Assembly (NCBI GenBank): GCA_031284195.1
Contig: JAITAI010000016.1
Location: 1-32,309, forward strand
Length of the DNA: 32,309 nucleotides
Direction of reading: 5' to 3'
Source: Treponema sp.
Lineage (GTDB): Bacteria > Spirochaetota > Spirochaetia > Treponematales > Breznakiellaceae
The position numbers and the translations under genes were made by a program. The notes under the pieces are model-generated. The model was not told the DNA's origin. It saw nothing but the letters and a program-made list of their open reading frames with translations, and did not search any database. Below are positions 23,164-32,094 of this stretch, piece after piece. The first letter of the stretch is position 1; each line of letters begins with the position of its first letter.

Positions 23164-23209
23164 GGCCCACCGATTACCCTGATTTTTCGTTCTAAACCCG
23201 CTTAATCGG
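23164..23209. repeat. Dispersed repeat B with internal inverted repeat
   Basis: GGCCCACCGATTA (23164-23176) occurs exactly, reversed, at 13927-13939. CCGCTTAATCGG (23198-23209) occurs exactly at 13922-13933. ACCGATTACCC (23169-23179) recurs at 30220-30230. Ends CCGATTA/TAATCGG can pair. Confidence 0.5.
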
Positions 23210-23344
23210 CGTCGAACGTTAGTTCGCAATCTGGGTAATCTCGAGCTCAGGGTAAACGCATAGCAACCTTCCGGGGGTATAGGGCACCCTGCAAAGGTCA
23301 GACATAGCCTTAGTCAGGCAAAGGGCCCCATAGCTCGCGGCTCG

Positions 23345-23383
23345 TAAGTCCAATACACGCAACCGGTCATTTCGCTCCGGGGA
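23345..23383 (+). repeat. Dispersed repeat A, copy 2
   Basis: The 39-base core from TAAGTCC to CTCCGGGGA is ungapped against 13425-13463 (30 of 39 identical by hand alignment). It lies just beyond the 3' end of the HD-GYP gene. Confidence 0.45.
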
Positions 23384-23406
23384 CCAATCCCCAGTGCCAC
23401 GGTTTT

Positions 23407-24498
23407 CTATAGGTTTATACTGGTAGTCTCTTGGTATACAATCCCGGCAAACTCAGGGATCGTAACAAGAAAGACCGCTGCAATGGCCGGATCAAAATGC
23501 CCGGTGCTCTTATGCTCAATAATCTGCACCGCTTCTTGCTGGGTCAAGGCCTTTTTATAGGACCGTACTGAAAGCAGCGCATCGTATACATCCACAATCG
23601 CCATGAGCCGTCCTTGCAAGGGAATGGCCGTCCCTCTAAGCCCCTGGGGATACCCGGAACCATCCCATTTTTCATGATGGGTTCCGGCCAATATCTTGGC
23701 ATGTTCAAGAAAAGCCTTTTCCGAAGTGCTCTCCCCTATCTTTTCAATAACCTGAACCCCAAAGGTGGTATGCTTTTTCATCTCGGTGAACTCTTCATCG
23801 GTAAGCTTTCCCTGCTTAAAGAGAATACTGTCTCTAATGGCGATTTTGCCCACATCGTGGAGTTGGGAAGACTGTAAAAAAATATCCTCATCCCAGGCGC
23901 TGATTTCATCCTGATACACCCCATGACGTTTCATGGCCCGGATCAATATCTTGAGATAGGCACGGGTCCGTTCAATATGGCCGCCGGTAATCGAATCCCG
24001 GGATTCAACCAACTCTGCCACGGTCTGGAGAATGGCGTTTTGCAACCCTACCACTTCCTGAGTCTTGTCTCTTACCATCTGCTGAAGATTGGTATTGTAT
24101 GCTTCCAGTTCCTTTCTTTGGGATTCCACCAACAGATGGACCTCGATACGTTTTACTAAAAGAGAGGGAACAAAGGGTTTAGTGATATAATCAATGGCCC
24201 CTAGGGACAAGCCTTGCAGCTCACTGCCGTCGTCACTTTTGGCGGTCAAAAAAATAACCGGAATATGGGCGAGTTTTTCCTGTTTCTTGAGGACTTTGAT
24301 CACCTCATAACCGTTCATCTCCGGCATCTCCACATCCAAGAGAATCATATCTGGGATCACTTTTTCCAGCAGCTTGAACAGCTTTTCCCCTGAAGGAAGG
24401 GTAAACACATCGTATTTGTCGATTAAGGCGGTTTTTCCTACCGTCAAATTGGTGATGTTATCATCTACCAGCATGATTTTTTTGCGTCCAGTTTCCAT
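23407..24498 (-). CDS. Response regulator with HD-GYP c-di-GMP phosphodiesterase domain
   Basis: Two-component output protein predicted to hydrolyse c-di-GMP. The N-terminal receiver (about 6-122) has Asp12 and Asp13, phospho-acceptor Asp55 in LLDVEMPEMNG, Thr85 and Lys107 in TKPF. A coiled-coil linker (about 125-160) leads to the HD-GYP domain (about 150-350): HDVGKIAI (His214, Asp215), THHEKWDGSGYP with an intact GYP at 282-284, and the DVYDALLSVRSYK segment. All key residues are present, so it is probably active. GAG/GGAG purines precede the ATG. The kinase upstream on the same strand is the obvious partner but is separated by a terminator. Confidence 0.94.
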   Translation of the reverse strand: METGRKKIMLVDDNITNLTVGKTALIDKYDVFTLPSGEKLFKLLEKVIPDMILLDVEMPEMNGYEVIKVLKKQEKLAHIPVIFLTAKSDDGSELQGLSLGAIDYITKPFVPSLLVKRIEVHLLVESQRKELEAYNTNLQQMVRDKTQEVVGLQNAILQTVAELVESRDSITGGHIERTRAYLKILIRAMKRHGVYQDEISAWDEDIFLQSSQLHDVGKIAIRDSILFKQGKLTDEEFTEMKKHTTFGVQVIEKIGESTSEKAFLEHAKILAGTHHEKWDGSGYPQGLRGTAIPLQGRLMAIVDVYDALLSVRSYKKALTQQEAVQIIEHKSTGHFDPAIAAVFLVTIPEFAGIVYQETTSINL

Positions 24499-24520
24499 AC
24501 CTCGATACTCCTTACTTAGA

Positions 24521-24575
24521 GAACCAGTTTCAAAACCGAGGTTAGAGCGGACTTAAGGTCCGATGAAACTAGTTC
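24521..24575. repeat. Inverted repeat GAACCAGTTTCA / TGAAACTAGTTC
   Basis: Twelve-base arms (24521-24532 and 24564-24575) with one mismatch enclose 31 bases, which contain a smaller hairpin CGGAC-TTAAG-GTCCG. It lies just upstream of the HD-GYP gene's start. The left arm recurs exactly at 30396-30407 upstream of recQ. Confidence 0.55.
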
Positions 24576-24590
24576 CCCAAAAAGCAGCCT

Positions 24591-24633
24591 AAAAAAGGTT
24601 GCTGTTTCAAAAGATCAGCTTTTGAAACAACCT
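24591..24633 (-). terminator. Intrinsic terminator of the hybrid kinase gene
   Basis: On the minus strand AGGTT-GTTTCAAAAG pairs with CTTTTGAAAC-AGC-AACCT through a five-base loop, with a three-base bulge, and runs into six T. It starts 31 bases after the kinase stop and separates that gene from the HD-GYP gene. Confidence 0.85.
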
Positions 24634-24663
24634 CAATAAGAAAAAAGATAAAAGCCCATGAGA

Positions 24664-27600
24664 TCAGCGCCGTTCATCAGATAAGAGCGTTTCAATAGAA
24701 GCAATCGCTTCATCATAATCGGATAACAGAATAAGCCTACTTATCTCAGCAATACCGCGATTGACCGGCTCACCCCAATTTCCCTTTTGCAGTCTGCTGA
24801 CACTTTCGTCTGCCTTGCCTACATCCATCATATCCAGGGCTGCTTTCAATTCTTCCAGTTCCTGCTGCAATACTCGCCTATCCCCGGTATCCCCTTCCAT
24901 ACCGTCCCTCAGAGACTTTTGCTGAGATGCATAGGCTTGTAAGGCATGATTGATACGTTCCAACAGTTTAGTAAAGTCTTCCAGGAAAGGGCCATGGTAT
25001 TGCTCAATATAGGTCCGATCTTCGATTCTCCCCGCGACTTCCAGAGCCTTTGCCTGTTCAGATAGCGCTTCTGCCCCAATAGTAGCTGCGGTACTTTTAA
25101 CCGCGTGGACGTAGATGGTATACAAACCCATATCCCCTGCGGCTAAGCACGCGTTTAACTGACCGAGCTTTTCCATGCTCTCTGTCCAAAAGATTCCCAA
25201 GATATCCATATACGTATCCAAGGATCCCCCGGTCATTTCTATACCACGGTTCACTGCTACACCGTCAATGACCGGCAGCCCACAGTCCTGAGATTCCTTA
25301 GATACGACCGTATCCAGAGTATCCGTAGAAGGAACCATATCCCCCTGATCCATAGAAAAATCTTCTTTTTTATGGTCTTGGTATTTTTCTCGCTTCGATT
25401 CAGGGATCCATTTTTGTAATATGCTATTTAAACGGGACATCTCAATAGGTTTGGAAAGGAAATCATCCATACCGTTCTGTAAAAACATTTCCTTAACCCC
25501 GGATACGGCATTAGCGGTCAAGGCGATAATGGGGAGTTCTTTATAGTAATTTGTCTTGCCTTCTAGGTTCCGTATGATACTAGTGGCTTCAATACCGTCC
25601 ATTTCAGGCATCATGTGATCCATAAAGACTATATCGTAGGTTTTCGCTTGTACCAGTTTAATCGCCTCGGCGCCGCTTTCACAGTTATCCACCTGCATCT
25701 TATAGGGCGCCATAAGTCCTTCGGCAACTTTCAGGTTAGTGATGATATCATCAACCAGAAGAATACGGGCAGTAGGGGCGATAAACCGTACCCCGCTTTC
25801 CCGAGGATCCCTATAAGTGCTCTGGTTACTGGTCTCATTGTTCAGAACCGCTGCGATTGAAATGGCATGAGCCGGCATGGTTAGGGTACAGACGTCAATA
25901 CCGTTAAGGTCTGCACCGTATTCTATCATCACCACCAACTTGGATGGTATGTTCATCCGCTTAAGGATATCCTTGGCCCCCTCATATAAGACCTGAGAAA
26001 CAAAGATAAAGGGATAGGTATGTTCCTTGAGGGCATCATGGAAATCGGATTGGATCTGCACCAAGGCGGTCTGTACCCCCAGATTTTCAAGCGTGCTGAT
26101 AATGGAACCGACATAGGGATGGTTGAACCCATAGATCAGGACCTGCTTTTCTCCGGGGTCTTCCACCACCGCGAGTTGTTCAGGCTCCTCTATGATCTGC
26201 GGTATAAGGATGGTAAAGGTACTCCCTTTGCCGTATTCACTGGTAAAAGAAATCTCCCCTCCCAAGGCTTCGCATAGGTTCTTCGTGATGGCCAAACCCA
26301 AGCCGGTTCCCTCGATTTTTCGGTTTTTTTCCTTGTCAAACTGAATAAAATCACCAAAAATTTGGTCGAAATTTTCTTTTTTGATACCCATACCGGTATC
26401 TTCAACCCTGATGGTCAGCAGTACATACTCGGTATCATGGATTTCTCCAGTAATAGACAAGGTAATCGACCCTTTTTCCGTGTATTTCACCGCATTATTC
26501 AAAACATTCAAGATGATCTGCCGGATCCGCACTTCATCGCCTCTGAGCTTGTTTGGCAGCTTGGCATCAATCGAGACCAGCAGCACTACAGGCTTTTCAG
26601 TGAGCCGCATCTGGATAATCGTTACAATATCATTAATCACCGAGGATAGAAGGTAGGGGCTCTCACTTATCTCCATCTTACCGGATTCTATCTTTGAAAA
26701 GTCGAGAATGTCGTTTATGATGGAAAGCAGATTCGCACTAGCCTGCTTGATGCTCATGGCATAGTCGTATACCTCATGGGTAATCGGTTCCCGCAGGATA
26801 AGTTCCGCCATACCCACAATCGCATTCATAGGAGTGCGTATTTCATGGCTCATCTTGGCGAGGAAATTCGATTTACTCTTGTTTTTCTCGTCGGCGATGA
26901 CTTTCTCGGTATACAAGCGCAGAAGAAAATAACATAAAATAGACACCAGCGCCATACCCAGGACCGAGAGCAAAATCGCCATCTGGTATACAGCCCGGTA
27001 ATAACTGCTGCTGGAAGTTACCAAGCCAATATGCCAGTTATTAAAGAGTGTTCTAAAAAACACAATACTCTTTACCCCATCCCGATTGGTAAATTCCATC
27101 CCCGAAATCGTATCGTTTTCAACAAGAACCTGAGTGAGCCGTGCATATTCAGAGCCTATAGAGGGAAAGGAGCGCCCCTGCCATTGGGGGGCTCGTCCGT
27201 GAAGCACGATCGTATAGGCATTATCAAGAATAATACCGTACCCTTCACCCCCAAGATTCAATTCTCCAATAAAGCCCAACATTTCGGAAATATTGATATC
27301 AATAACCATGATTCCCAAAAACTCTCCGGCGGTATTCATAATTTTCTCAGATACTGAAACAATGGAATCCCCGCTCATGATATCAATATACGGATCGCTA
27401 TAGAAAAGCTTTCCGTTTGCATCATCTGCACCAGTGTACCAAGGTCTGGTAACAGGATCATAGGCATCCGGGGGCGTCCAATCGTTACCGAGCAAAAAAG
27501 ACCCCTGAATCAAGCCATAAATTGCCCCAAAACCCTTGATAACCGGAGTGCCCTGCGTATTATTCCTATTCCACTGGGTGAGTTGTTTAAGGGTCTGCTC

Positions 27601-27858
27601 GATGGCATCTTTGGTTTTTTCCTCTTGGATCATCCTTTCAACGAAGAAACCGGTGCTTTTCAAGAACACTCCCGCCTGGTTTAATTCCGCCTGGATCCGA
27701 ATTTGGGCGGATTCTATGGCTGCTTCCCCATTACTGAACAACTGGGCCCGGACTATACTGCTGGCATACAAATAACTCACCACTACCATAATTGCAAAGG
27801 CCAAAATAACAAACAACAACTGCTGATAATTGAGTTTAATAATATCCCGTAATTTCAT
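24664..27858 (-). CDS. Cache-domain hybrid sensor histidine kinase
   Basis: Membrane sensor kinase of 1064 residues. Order: TM1 (about 12-33), periplasmic double-Cache sensor (about 40-285, with RPWYTGA and DINISEML), TM2 (about 290-313), HisKA with SHEIRTPMNAI (phospho-His338), and HATPase with NVLNNAVKYT, DTGMGI and GTGLGL. A degenerate receiver lacking the acidic pocket follows (about 571-672). Then come a true receiver (about 697-815; Asp703/704, Asp747, Lys803) and an Hpt domain with HAVKS (His918). The C-terminal about 85 residues are helical. It is a full phosphorelay in one chain. The Cache sensor suggests a small-molecule ligand. Gene order (chemoreceptor upstream, HD-GYP downstream) suggests it controls c-di-GMP. 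Confidence 0.94.
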   Translation of the reverse strand: MKLRDIIKLNYQQLLFVILAFAIMVVVSYLYASSIVRAQLFSNGEAAIESAQIRIQAELNQAGVFLKSTGFFVERMIQEEKTKDAIEQTLKQLTQWNRNNTQGTPVIKGFGAIYGLIQGSFLLGNDWTPPDAYDPVTRPWYTGADDANGKLFYSDPYIDIMSGDSIVSVSEKIMNTAGEFLGIMVIDINISEMLGFIGELNLGGEGYGIILDNAYTIVLHGRAPQWQGRSFPSIGSEYARLTQVLVENDTISGMEFTNRDGVKSIVFFRTLFNNWHIGLVTSSSSYYRAVYQMAILLSVLGMALVSILCYFLLRLYTEKVIADEKNKSKSNFLAKMSHEIRTPMNAIVGMAELILREPITHEVYDYAMSIKQASANLLSIINDILDFSKIESGKMEISESPYLLSSVINDIVTIIQMRLTEKPVVLLVSIDAKLPNKLRGDEVRIRQIILNVLNNAVKYTEKGSITLSITGEIHDTEYVLLTIRVEDTGMGIKKENFDQIFGDFIQFDKEKNRKIEGTGLGLAITKNLCEALGGEISFTSEYGKGSTFTILIPQIIEEPEQLAVVEDPGEKQVLIYGFNHPYVGSIISTLENLGVQTALVQIQSDFHDALKEHTYPFIFVSQVLYEGAKDILKRMNIPSKLVVMIEYGADLNGIDVCTLTMPAHAISIAAVLNNETSNQSTYRDPRESGVRFIAPTARILLVDDIITNLKVAEGLMAPYKMQVDNCESGAEAIKLVQAKTYDIVFMDHMMPEMDGIEATSIIRNLEGKTNYYKELPIIALTANAVSGVKEMFLQNGMDDFLSKPIEMSRLNSILQKWIPESKREKYQDHKKEDFSMDQGDMVPSTDTLDTVVSKESQDCGLPVIDGVAVNRGIEMTGGSLDTYMDILGIFWTESMEKLGQLNACLAAGDMGLYTIYVHAVKSTAATIGAEALSEQAKALEVAGRIEDRTYIEQYHGPFLEDFTKLLERINHALQAYASQQKSLRDGMEGDTGDRRVLQQELEELKAALDMMDVGKADESVSRLQKGNWGEPVNRGIAEISRLILLSDYDEAIASIETLLSDERR

Positions 27859-27940
27859 CCTGAGTGCACTCCTCTACTGATGCCAAGGCTCCCTACTGTC
27901 CACCACCCCCATAACTAACGCTTATATTCCCAATTCAGTA

Positions 27941-29812
27941 TTAGGTCTTGAAATGTTTTACCACACTCTCCATACCGTGAATGTTCTTGACGGTCTTTTC
28001 CGCTACTTCTGAGACACTTTTTGAGCTGCTTTCTATCTCATCAAACCCCGATGCTATTTGTTCAATATTTTGCTGAATCTGCCGGGAAGAATCCCTGAGG
28101 AGACTGATGGTGGTAATCATGGTGTTATTACCGGTACTCATTTCCTTGGAGCCTTTCCGTACCGTAGAGGTAACGTCATTGACCACTTGTAAGGTCTTAA
28201 GGATCTGGGAAGACCCTTCTTTTTGTTCGTTCATAGCCTGTCTGACTTCCCGTACAATGGCATCGGTTTTCCCAATCCGTTCTGAAACCCGGGTAAAGGC
28301 ACTTTCCGAATCCTTGGAAGTGGTAACCACTTCCGCGATGGCCTGCTGTACCAGGTTGATTTCTTCCCGGATATTCTTTGATTGTCCTGCAGAGGTCTCG
28401 GCGAGCTTGCGTATTTCATCTGCCACTACCGCAAAGCCTTTACCGGTATCTCCCGCGTGGGCCGCCTCAATTGCGGCATTCATGGCTAGGAGGTTGGTCT
28501 GGCTGGCAATGGTGGATATAACCTTGTTTGCTTCCAGCAACGCCGCAGAACGCTCTGCGATAAGTTCGATTTTCTTCATAGACTCGATCTGCGCCCCTTT
28601 GCCTTTTTCCGCTAGGGCGATGAGTTCAATAAACTGATCCGCCATTACATTGATGGACGTACTGACCGATGCAATATTACTCACCATTTCTTCTATTGAA
28701 GAAGAGGCAGTGGATATACTGTCCGCCTGCTCATCGATCATCTTCTCCATGCTCTTGATATTAGCGGCAACTTTTTCTACGGCCTCTGTGGAATCCCCTA
28801 CGGTGTTTACCTGGGCGTCGGCTTTATTCTTGACCGTATCGACACTGGAAGCAATCCGGGATAAGGCCCCTACAGAAGTCTGGGCATTCTGTTGCAGTTC
28901 CTTTCCTAATTCGAGAAAATTCCGCTGAAACTTCTTGATTGCATTGATATTCTCAGAAAGACCATGACAAAGATAATTGATGAGTCCTGCAATAGCCCCC
29001 AGTTCGTCCACCGAAGCAATGGTAATCCGCTGTTTCAAATCCTTTTCTTCTACGGTAATCCGCTCAAGCTCCTTGCTGATCAAGTCATAGATAGTGGACG
29101 TCCCTTTACCCTGTTCCAAGGCACACACCAAAGCCGCTACCAGAAATACAAGAGCGCTGACGATGCTTATCATCAAGGTTTTGGACAACAGGGCCCGCTC
29201 CCCTCCGGTAGCGGCTCCATACACCAATAGAGAACATCCGATACTCAAGAGTATGCTTCCCAGGATCATACCTCCGGGAACGATAATCAACTTATGGTAT
29301 TGCCCCTGTCTCCGTAAATCAGAAGGATACCGGATAACTGCTTGGGAAATCAAAAAGAGGCCTGTCTGCTTATCACTCGTAATAAAAACGAAGATTCCCC
29401 ATACCAGAACAAAGGCCAGATGGCACAGAAAAACCGCCCCTTTCTGATTATCAGGTATCCCCAGGGCTGAAGCAAAAGGAACAAGAACCGCCCCGTAAAG
29501 CCCGCCACCCAAAACATAGATACCAAATCCCTTCAATCCAAGCTCACCGATGTTTTGCAAGTTGGAACTATGCTTGCCTATGTCTTGCCACTGGGTTTTC
29601 TGAAACTCTTCCCCCATGGCGCTTCCCAGCTTAAGGAAAAGAGCGGCAACAAGGACAAGAAAAACCAAGCCCAGTCCGACCAAGACAGCCAAAGACCAAC
29701 CCTGAGCGTTCCCTGCATTCCTTATCATAAGAACAGACCCCAAGACTACCGCAACCTGGGCTAGTGCACTACCGATTGCGAGGGTAATATATGACCGCTG
29801 TGCTTCATTCAT
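27941..29812 (-). CDS. Methyl-accepting chemotaxis protein with six-TM sensor region
   Basis: Chemoreceptor of 623 residues. Unlike classical receptors it has no large periplasmic domain. Six hydrophobic segments (about 10-30, 42-62, 93-115, 127-147, 175-200, 208-232) form an integral-membrane sensory part. A HAMP-like linker and a long coiled coil follow. The signalling tip is intact near 436-472: IASQTNLLAMNAAIEAAHAG then GFAVVADEIRKLAE, binding CheA and CheW. No obvious C-terminal CheR-tethering pentapeptide is present. CCTCCG complement (CGGAGG) lies about nine bases upstream of the ATG. It heads the minus-strand cluster with the hybrid kinase, 82 bases away. Confidence 0.93.
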   Translation of the reverse strand: MNEAQRSYITLAIGSALAQVAVVLGSVLMIRNAGNAQGWSLAVLVGLGLVFLVLVAALFLKLGSAMGEEFQKTQWQDIGKHSSNLQNIGELGLKGFGIYVLGGGLYGAVLVPFASALGIPDNQKGAVFLCHLAFVLVWGIFVFITSDKQTGLFLISQAVIRYPSDLRRQGQYHKLIIVPGGMILGSILLSIGCSLLVYGAATGGERALLSKTLMISIVSALVFLVAALVCALEQGKGTSTIYDLISKELERITVEEKDLKQRITIASVDELGAIAGLINYLCHGLSENINAIKKFQRNFLELGKELQQNAQTSVGALSRIASSVDTVKNKADAQVNTVGDSTEAVEKVAANIKSMEKMIDEQADSISTASSSIEEMVSNIASVSTSINVMADQFIELIALAEKGKGAQIESMKKIELIAERSAALLEANKVISTIASQTNLLAMNAAIEAAHAGDTGKGFAVVADEIRKLAETSAGQSKNIREEINLVQQAIAEVVTTSKDSESAFTRVSERIGKTDAIVREVRQAMNEQKEGSSQILKTLQVVNDVTSTVRKGSKEMSTGNNTMITTISLLRDSSRQIQQNIEQIASGFDEIESSSKSVSEVAEKTVKNIHGMESVVKHFKT

Positions 29813-30300
29813 CGAAAACCTCCGTTTGTTTAGTTTGACGTATCTCCATTATTCCCTATATTAACGACCCTACTCTCCTCCCTACTTATAAAGAGGAAAC
29901 AATACTCGATTAATACAAGGAATTACGGATTTTCATAAAATACCTGATAAACCATTTTTTCTACAATCACCAGTCGCCCTGCTGAACACGGCAGAAACAA
30001 CCCTTTAAGACTTCCGTTGAGTCTAGTGTGGCCCATGAAAAATGTCAAGGGGCTGTATTGCCTCATAAGTAATCCAAGCCCCATATACCTTACAGACGGA
30101 GGGATCCTAGGGTCCTGGGGTTCAGGGTGAAAGCTGGGTCAGTGCACGGGCCTCTCACCCTTACGGGTTCCATCAGTACAGAACCGGCTCAGTCCCTCAA
30201 AAATCCCCTCTCTCTCAGAACCGATTACCCCTGCGAATGGGCCATCCCCAGGTTTTGCGGGATCTGTTAAAAGCAATAACATAACTCGAATCCCTACCTT

Positions 30301-30322
30301 AAATATACGATAAATATACGAT
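30301..30322. repeat. Tandem 11-bp duplication
   Basis: AAATATACGAT occurs twice end to end without mismatch, about 170 bases upstream of recQ. The AT-rich units could be part of a promoter or a binding site. Confidence 0.5.
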
Positions 30323-30395
30323 GAAATAGCGCCTCATTCCCGAACTGAGTCTTGGCTCTGACTAAAGCTTAGTCTGGACGCTGAAAATATTCCTA

Positions 30396-30426
30396 GAACC
30401 AGTTTCACCATTTACCTTGATGAAAC
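30396..30426. repeat. Copy of the GAACCAGTTTCA element upstream of recQ
   Basis: GAACCAGTTTCA (30396-30407) is identical to the left arm at 24521-24532. A partial right arm TGAAAC lies at 30421-30426, giving a six-base stem (GTTTCA/TGAAAC). Confidence 0.45.
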
Positions 30427-30492
30427 AGCCTCGCTATTGAAGCAATACCGCTCTTGAGCGCCTTTTATCACGTACCTAGGTTAAGGAGGTTT

Positions 30493-32094
30493 ATGGTGGA
30501 AAATCCTTTAGAAGAAAATTACGCTCTTACAGAACCGGATCCCCTGGATGCGGCAGCGAAAGGGTTTTTCGGTGTGCCTTACCTGTTCCCTTACCAACGA
30601 CTGGTGGTATCCAATATCCTGGAAGCAGCAGAAGCTCGAGGGATCCCTATCCACTGGCCTGGGACTGGCCCTGCATCTGCTCCGGGGCTTAATACCCTTA
30701 AAACCCCAGGTTCCTGTGAAGAATCAGATCTCCTAGACGAAGAAGACCGGGAAAACCGAAGCAGACAGATCGTCATCCTCCCTACTGGCGCGGGGAAGTC
30801 CCTCTGTTTCCAGCTTCCCGCCATGTTGCTTGCAGGATCGACTCTGGTAATTTATCCTATTCTGTCTTTAATGGCAGACCAAGAACGGCGCTTACGAGAA
30901 CAGGGAATTGCTCCGGTTATACTCCGAGGGGGTCAAAGTCCAGAGGAACGGCAGGCCCTTTGGAATCGGCTCCATTCCGGGCAAAGCCGCTTCATCATCG
31001 CCAATCCAGAGGTGCTTCTGACCGCTTCGGTGTTGGGAAACCTAAAAGGACTCGGCATTGTCCACGTAGTGATTGATGAGGCCCATTGTGTCAGCGCATG
31101 GGGGGAACAGTTCAGGCCTAGCTATTTGGAAATTGCCAGAATACTCAATGCTATCAGGGGATCGCCGGGTCCTGTGGTAACTGCGTTTACTGCCACTGCT
31201 TCGGCATCGGTCCTAGAGAAAATAGAACAGAGCCTTTTCGGTAACCTCGGGGCTCACCGGATCATCGGTAACCCGGACCGAAGCAATATCCGCTATGCTA
31301 GCCAGGGTTGCATACTCCGGGATGTAGCGGTCCGAGACCTGCTCATCAAACATCCCAAGCCTGCCCTGGTATTCTGCTCTTCCAGGCTAGGAACCCAACA
31401 ACTGGCCCGTTACCTCAGAAACGAATGGGGGAACCAAGGATCAGCAGCCCAAGATATTCGGTTTTACCATGCAGGTTTAAGCCGGGAAGAAAAAAACGCC
31501 GGGGAAGGCTGGTTTTTTACCCATCCTCAAGGGATATTAATTGCCACCTGCGCCTATGGTATGGGAGTGGACAAGGGGGATATACGCACGGTGATACATC
31601 GAGATTGCCCGCCTTCGGTGGAAGCCTATCTCCAGGAATCAGGCCGGGCCGGGCGGGACAGAGGACCTGCCCAGGCGATACTCCTTTGGGGGCCTGATGA
31701 TGAAAGGGCCCTTAAACGGGCGTCCTCTGAGGCGAGCAGGAATCGCATTGCACTGCTCCTCTCCTATGCCCGGAATACCAAAGCATGTCGTCGTGCGGCT
31801 TTGCTTCGACTCCTCAATTATGAGGGGGCAAAGCAAAGCCTCCAATCAGACTGTTGCGATGTATGTGCAGGCCGGGCCTTAAACACCTTGCGCGAGGAGA
31901 CGAGTCTGATCGGATTTTTCAAGAACAACCGCCGCCGGTATACCCTTACCGAAGCAGCCCAGGTCTTATCCCAGGCTGCGCCCCTCAGATGGTCCCCGGA
32001 AGAGGCAAAACAAGCGATAACCCATCTTATCACCCATCATACCCTTCGGCAAATCACGCACCCTTTATGGAAGCACAAAATCGATTTTTTGTAA
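30493..32094 (+). CDS. recQ: RecQ-family ATP-dependent DNA helicase (short form)
   Basis: 3'-5' DNA helicase of recombination and repair. The 533 residues show the Q-motif region (FPYQRLVV, about 32-39), Walker A PTGAGKS (97-103), DEAHCVSAWG (195-204, DEAH box plus aromatic loop), TAFTATA and YHAGLS. QESGRAGRDRG (381-391) and the zinc cysteines (Cys432, 454, 455, 458) follow. The C-terminus ends after a short winged-helix-like part, with no HRDC domain. About 45 extra residues separate the Q-motif from Walker A. AAGGAGG at 30483-30489 favours ATG 30493 or GTG 30496; an in-frame GTG-type start at 30454 lies upstream of that site and is rejected. Confidence 0.92.
   Translation: MVENPLEENYALTEPDPLDAAAKGFFGVPYLFPYQRLVVSNILEAAEARGIPIHWPGTGPASAPGLNTLKTPGSCEESDLLDEEDRENRSRQIVILPTGAGKSLCFQLPAMLLAGSTLVIYPILSLMADQERRLREQGIAPVILRGGQSPEERQALWNRLHSGQSRFIIANPEVLLTASVLGNLKGLGIVHVVIDEAHCVSAWGEQFRPSYLEIARILNAIRGSPGPVVTAFTATASASVLEKIEQSLFGNLGAHRIIGNPDRSNIRYASQGCILRDVAVRDLLIKHPKPALVFCSSRLGTQQLARYLRNEWGNQGSAAQDIRFYHAGLSREEKNAGEGWFFTHPQGILIATCAYGMGVDKGDIRTVIHRDCPPSVEAYLQESGRAGRDRGPAQAILLWGPDDERALKRASSEASRNRIALLLSYARNTKACRRAALLRLLNYEGAKQSLQSDCCDVCAGRALNTLREETSLIGFFKNNRRRYTLTEAAQVLSQAAPLRWSPEEAKQAITHLITHHTLRQITHPLWKHKIDFL

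Larger units (their letters stand above)
23082..23406. other. Intergenic repeat-bearing region upstream of aroA
   Basis: About 325 bases. It contains an inverted repeat CCGATTA...TAATCGG (23170-23176 and 23203-23209) and the 13-mer GGCCCACCGATTA (23164-23176), shared in inverted orientation with 13927-13939. A second dispersed repeat core lies at 23345-23383. No gene is visible. Confidence 0.45.
29813..30492. other. Intergenic region between divergent MCP and recQ
   Basis: About 680 bases. It must hold the divergent promoters, but I can support none confidently. It contains a perfect tandem duplication of AAATATACGAT (30301-30322), the repeat 12-mer GAACCAGTTTCA (30396-30407) with TGAAAC at 30421-30426, and ACCGATTACCC (30220-30230), shared with 23169-23179. 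No gene is visible. Confidence 0.45.

Noticed and set aside
24521..24633. CRISPR-like array
   Set aside because: The similar words are arms of two distinct hairpins, not direct repeats with regular spacers.
28107..28637. 176-codon plus-strand frame over the chemoreceptor gene
   Set aside because: Antisense shadow of the highly conserved chemoreceptor signalling domain; its Ser/Ala-rich composition reflects that.
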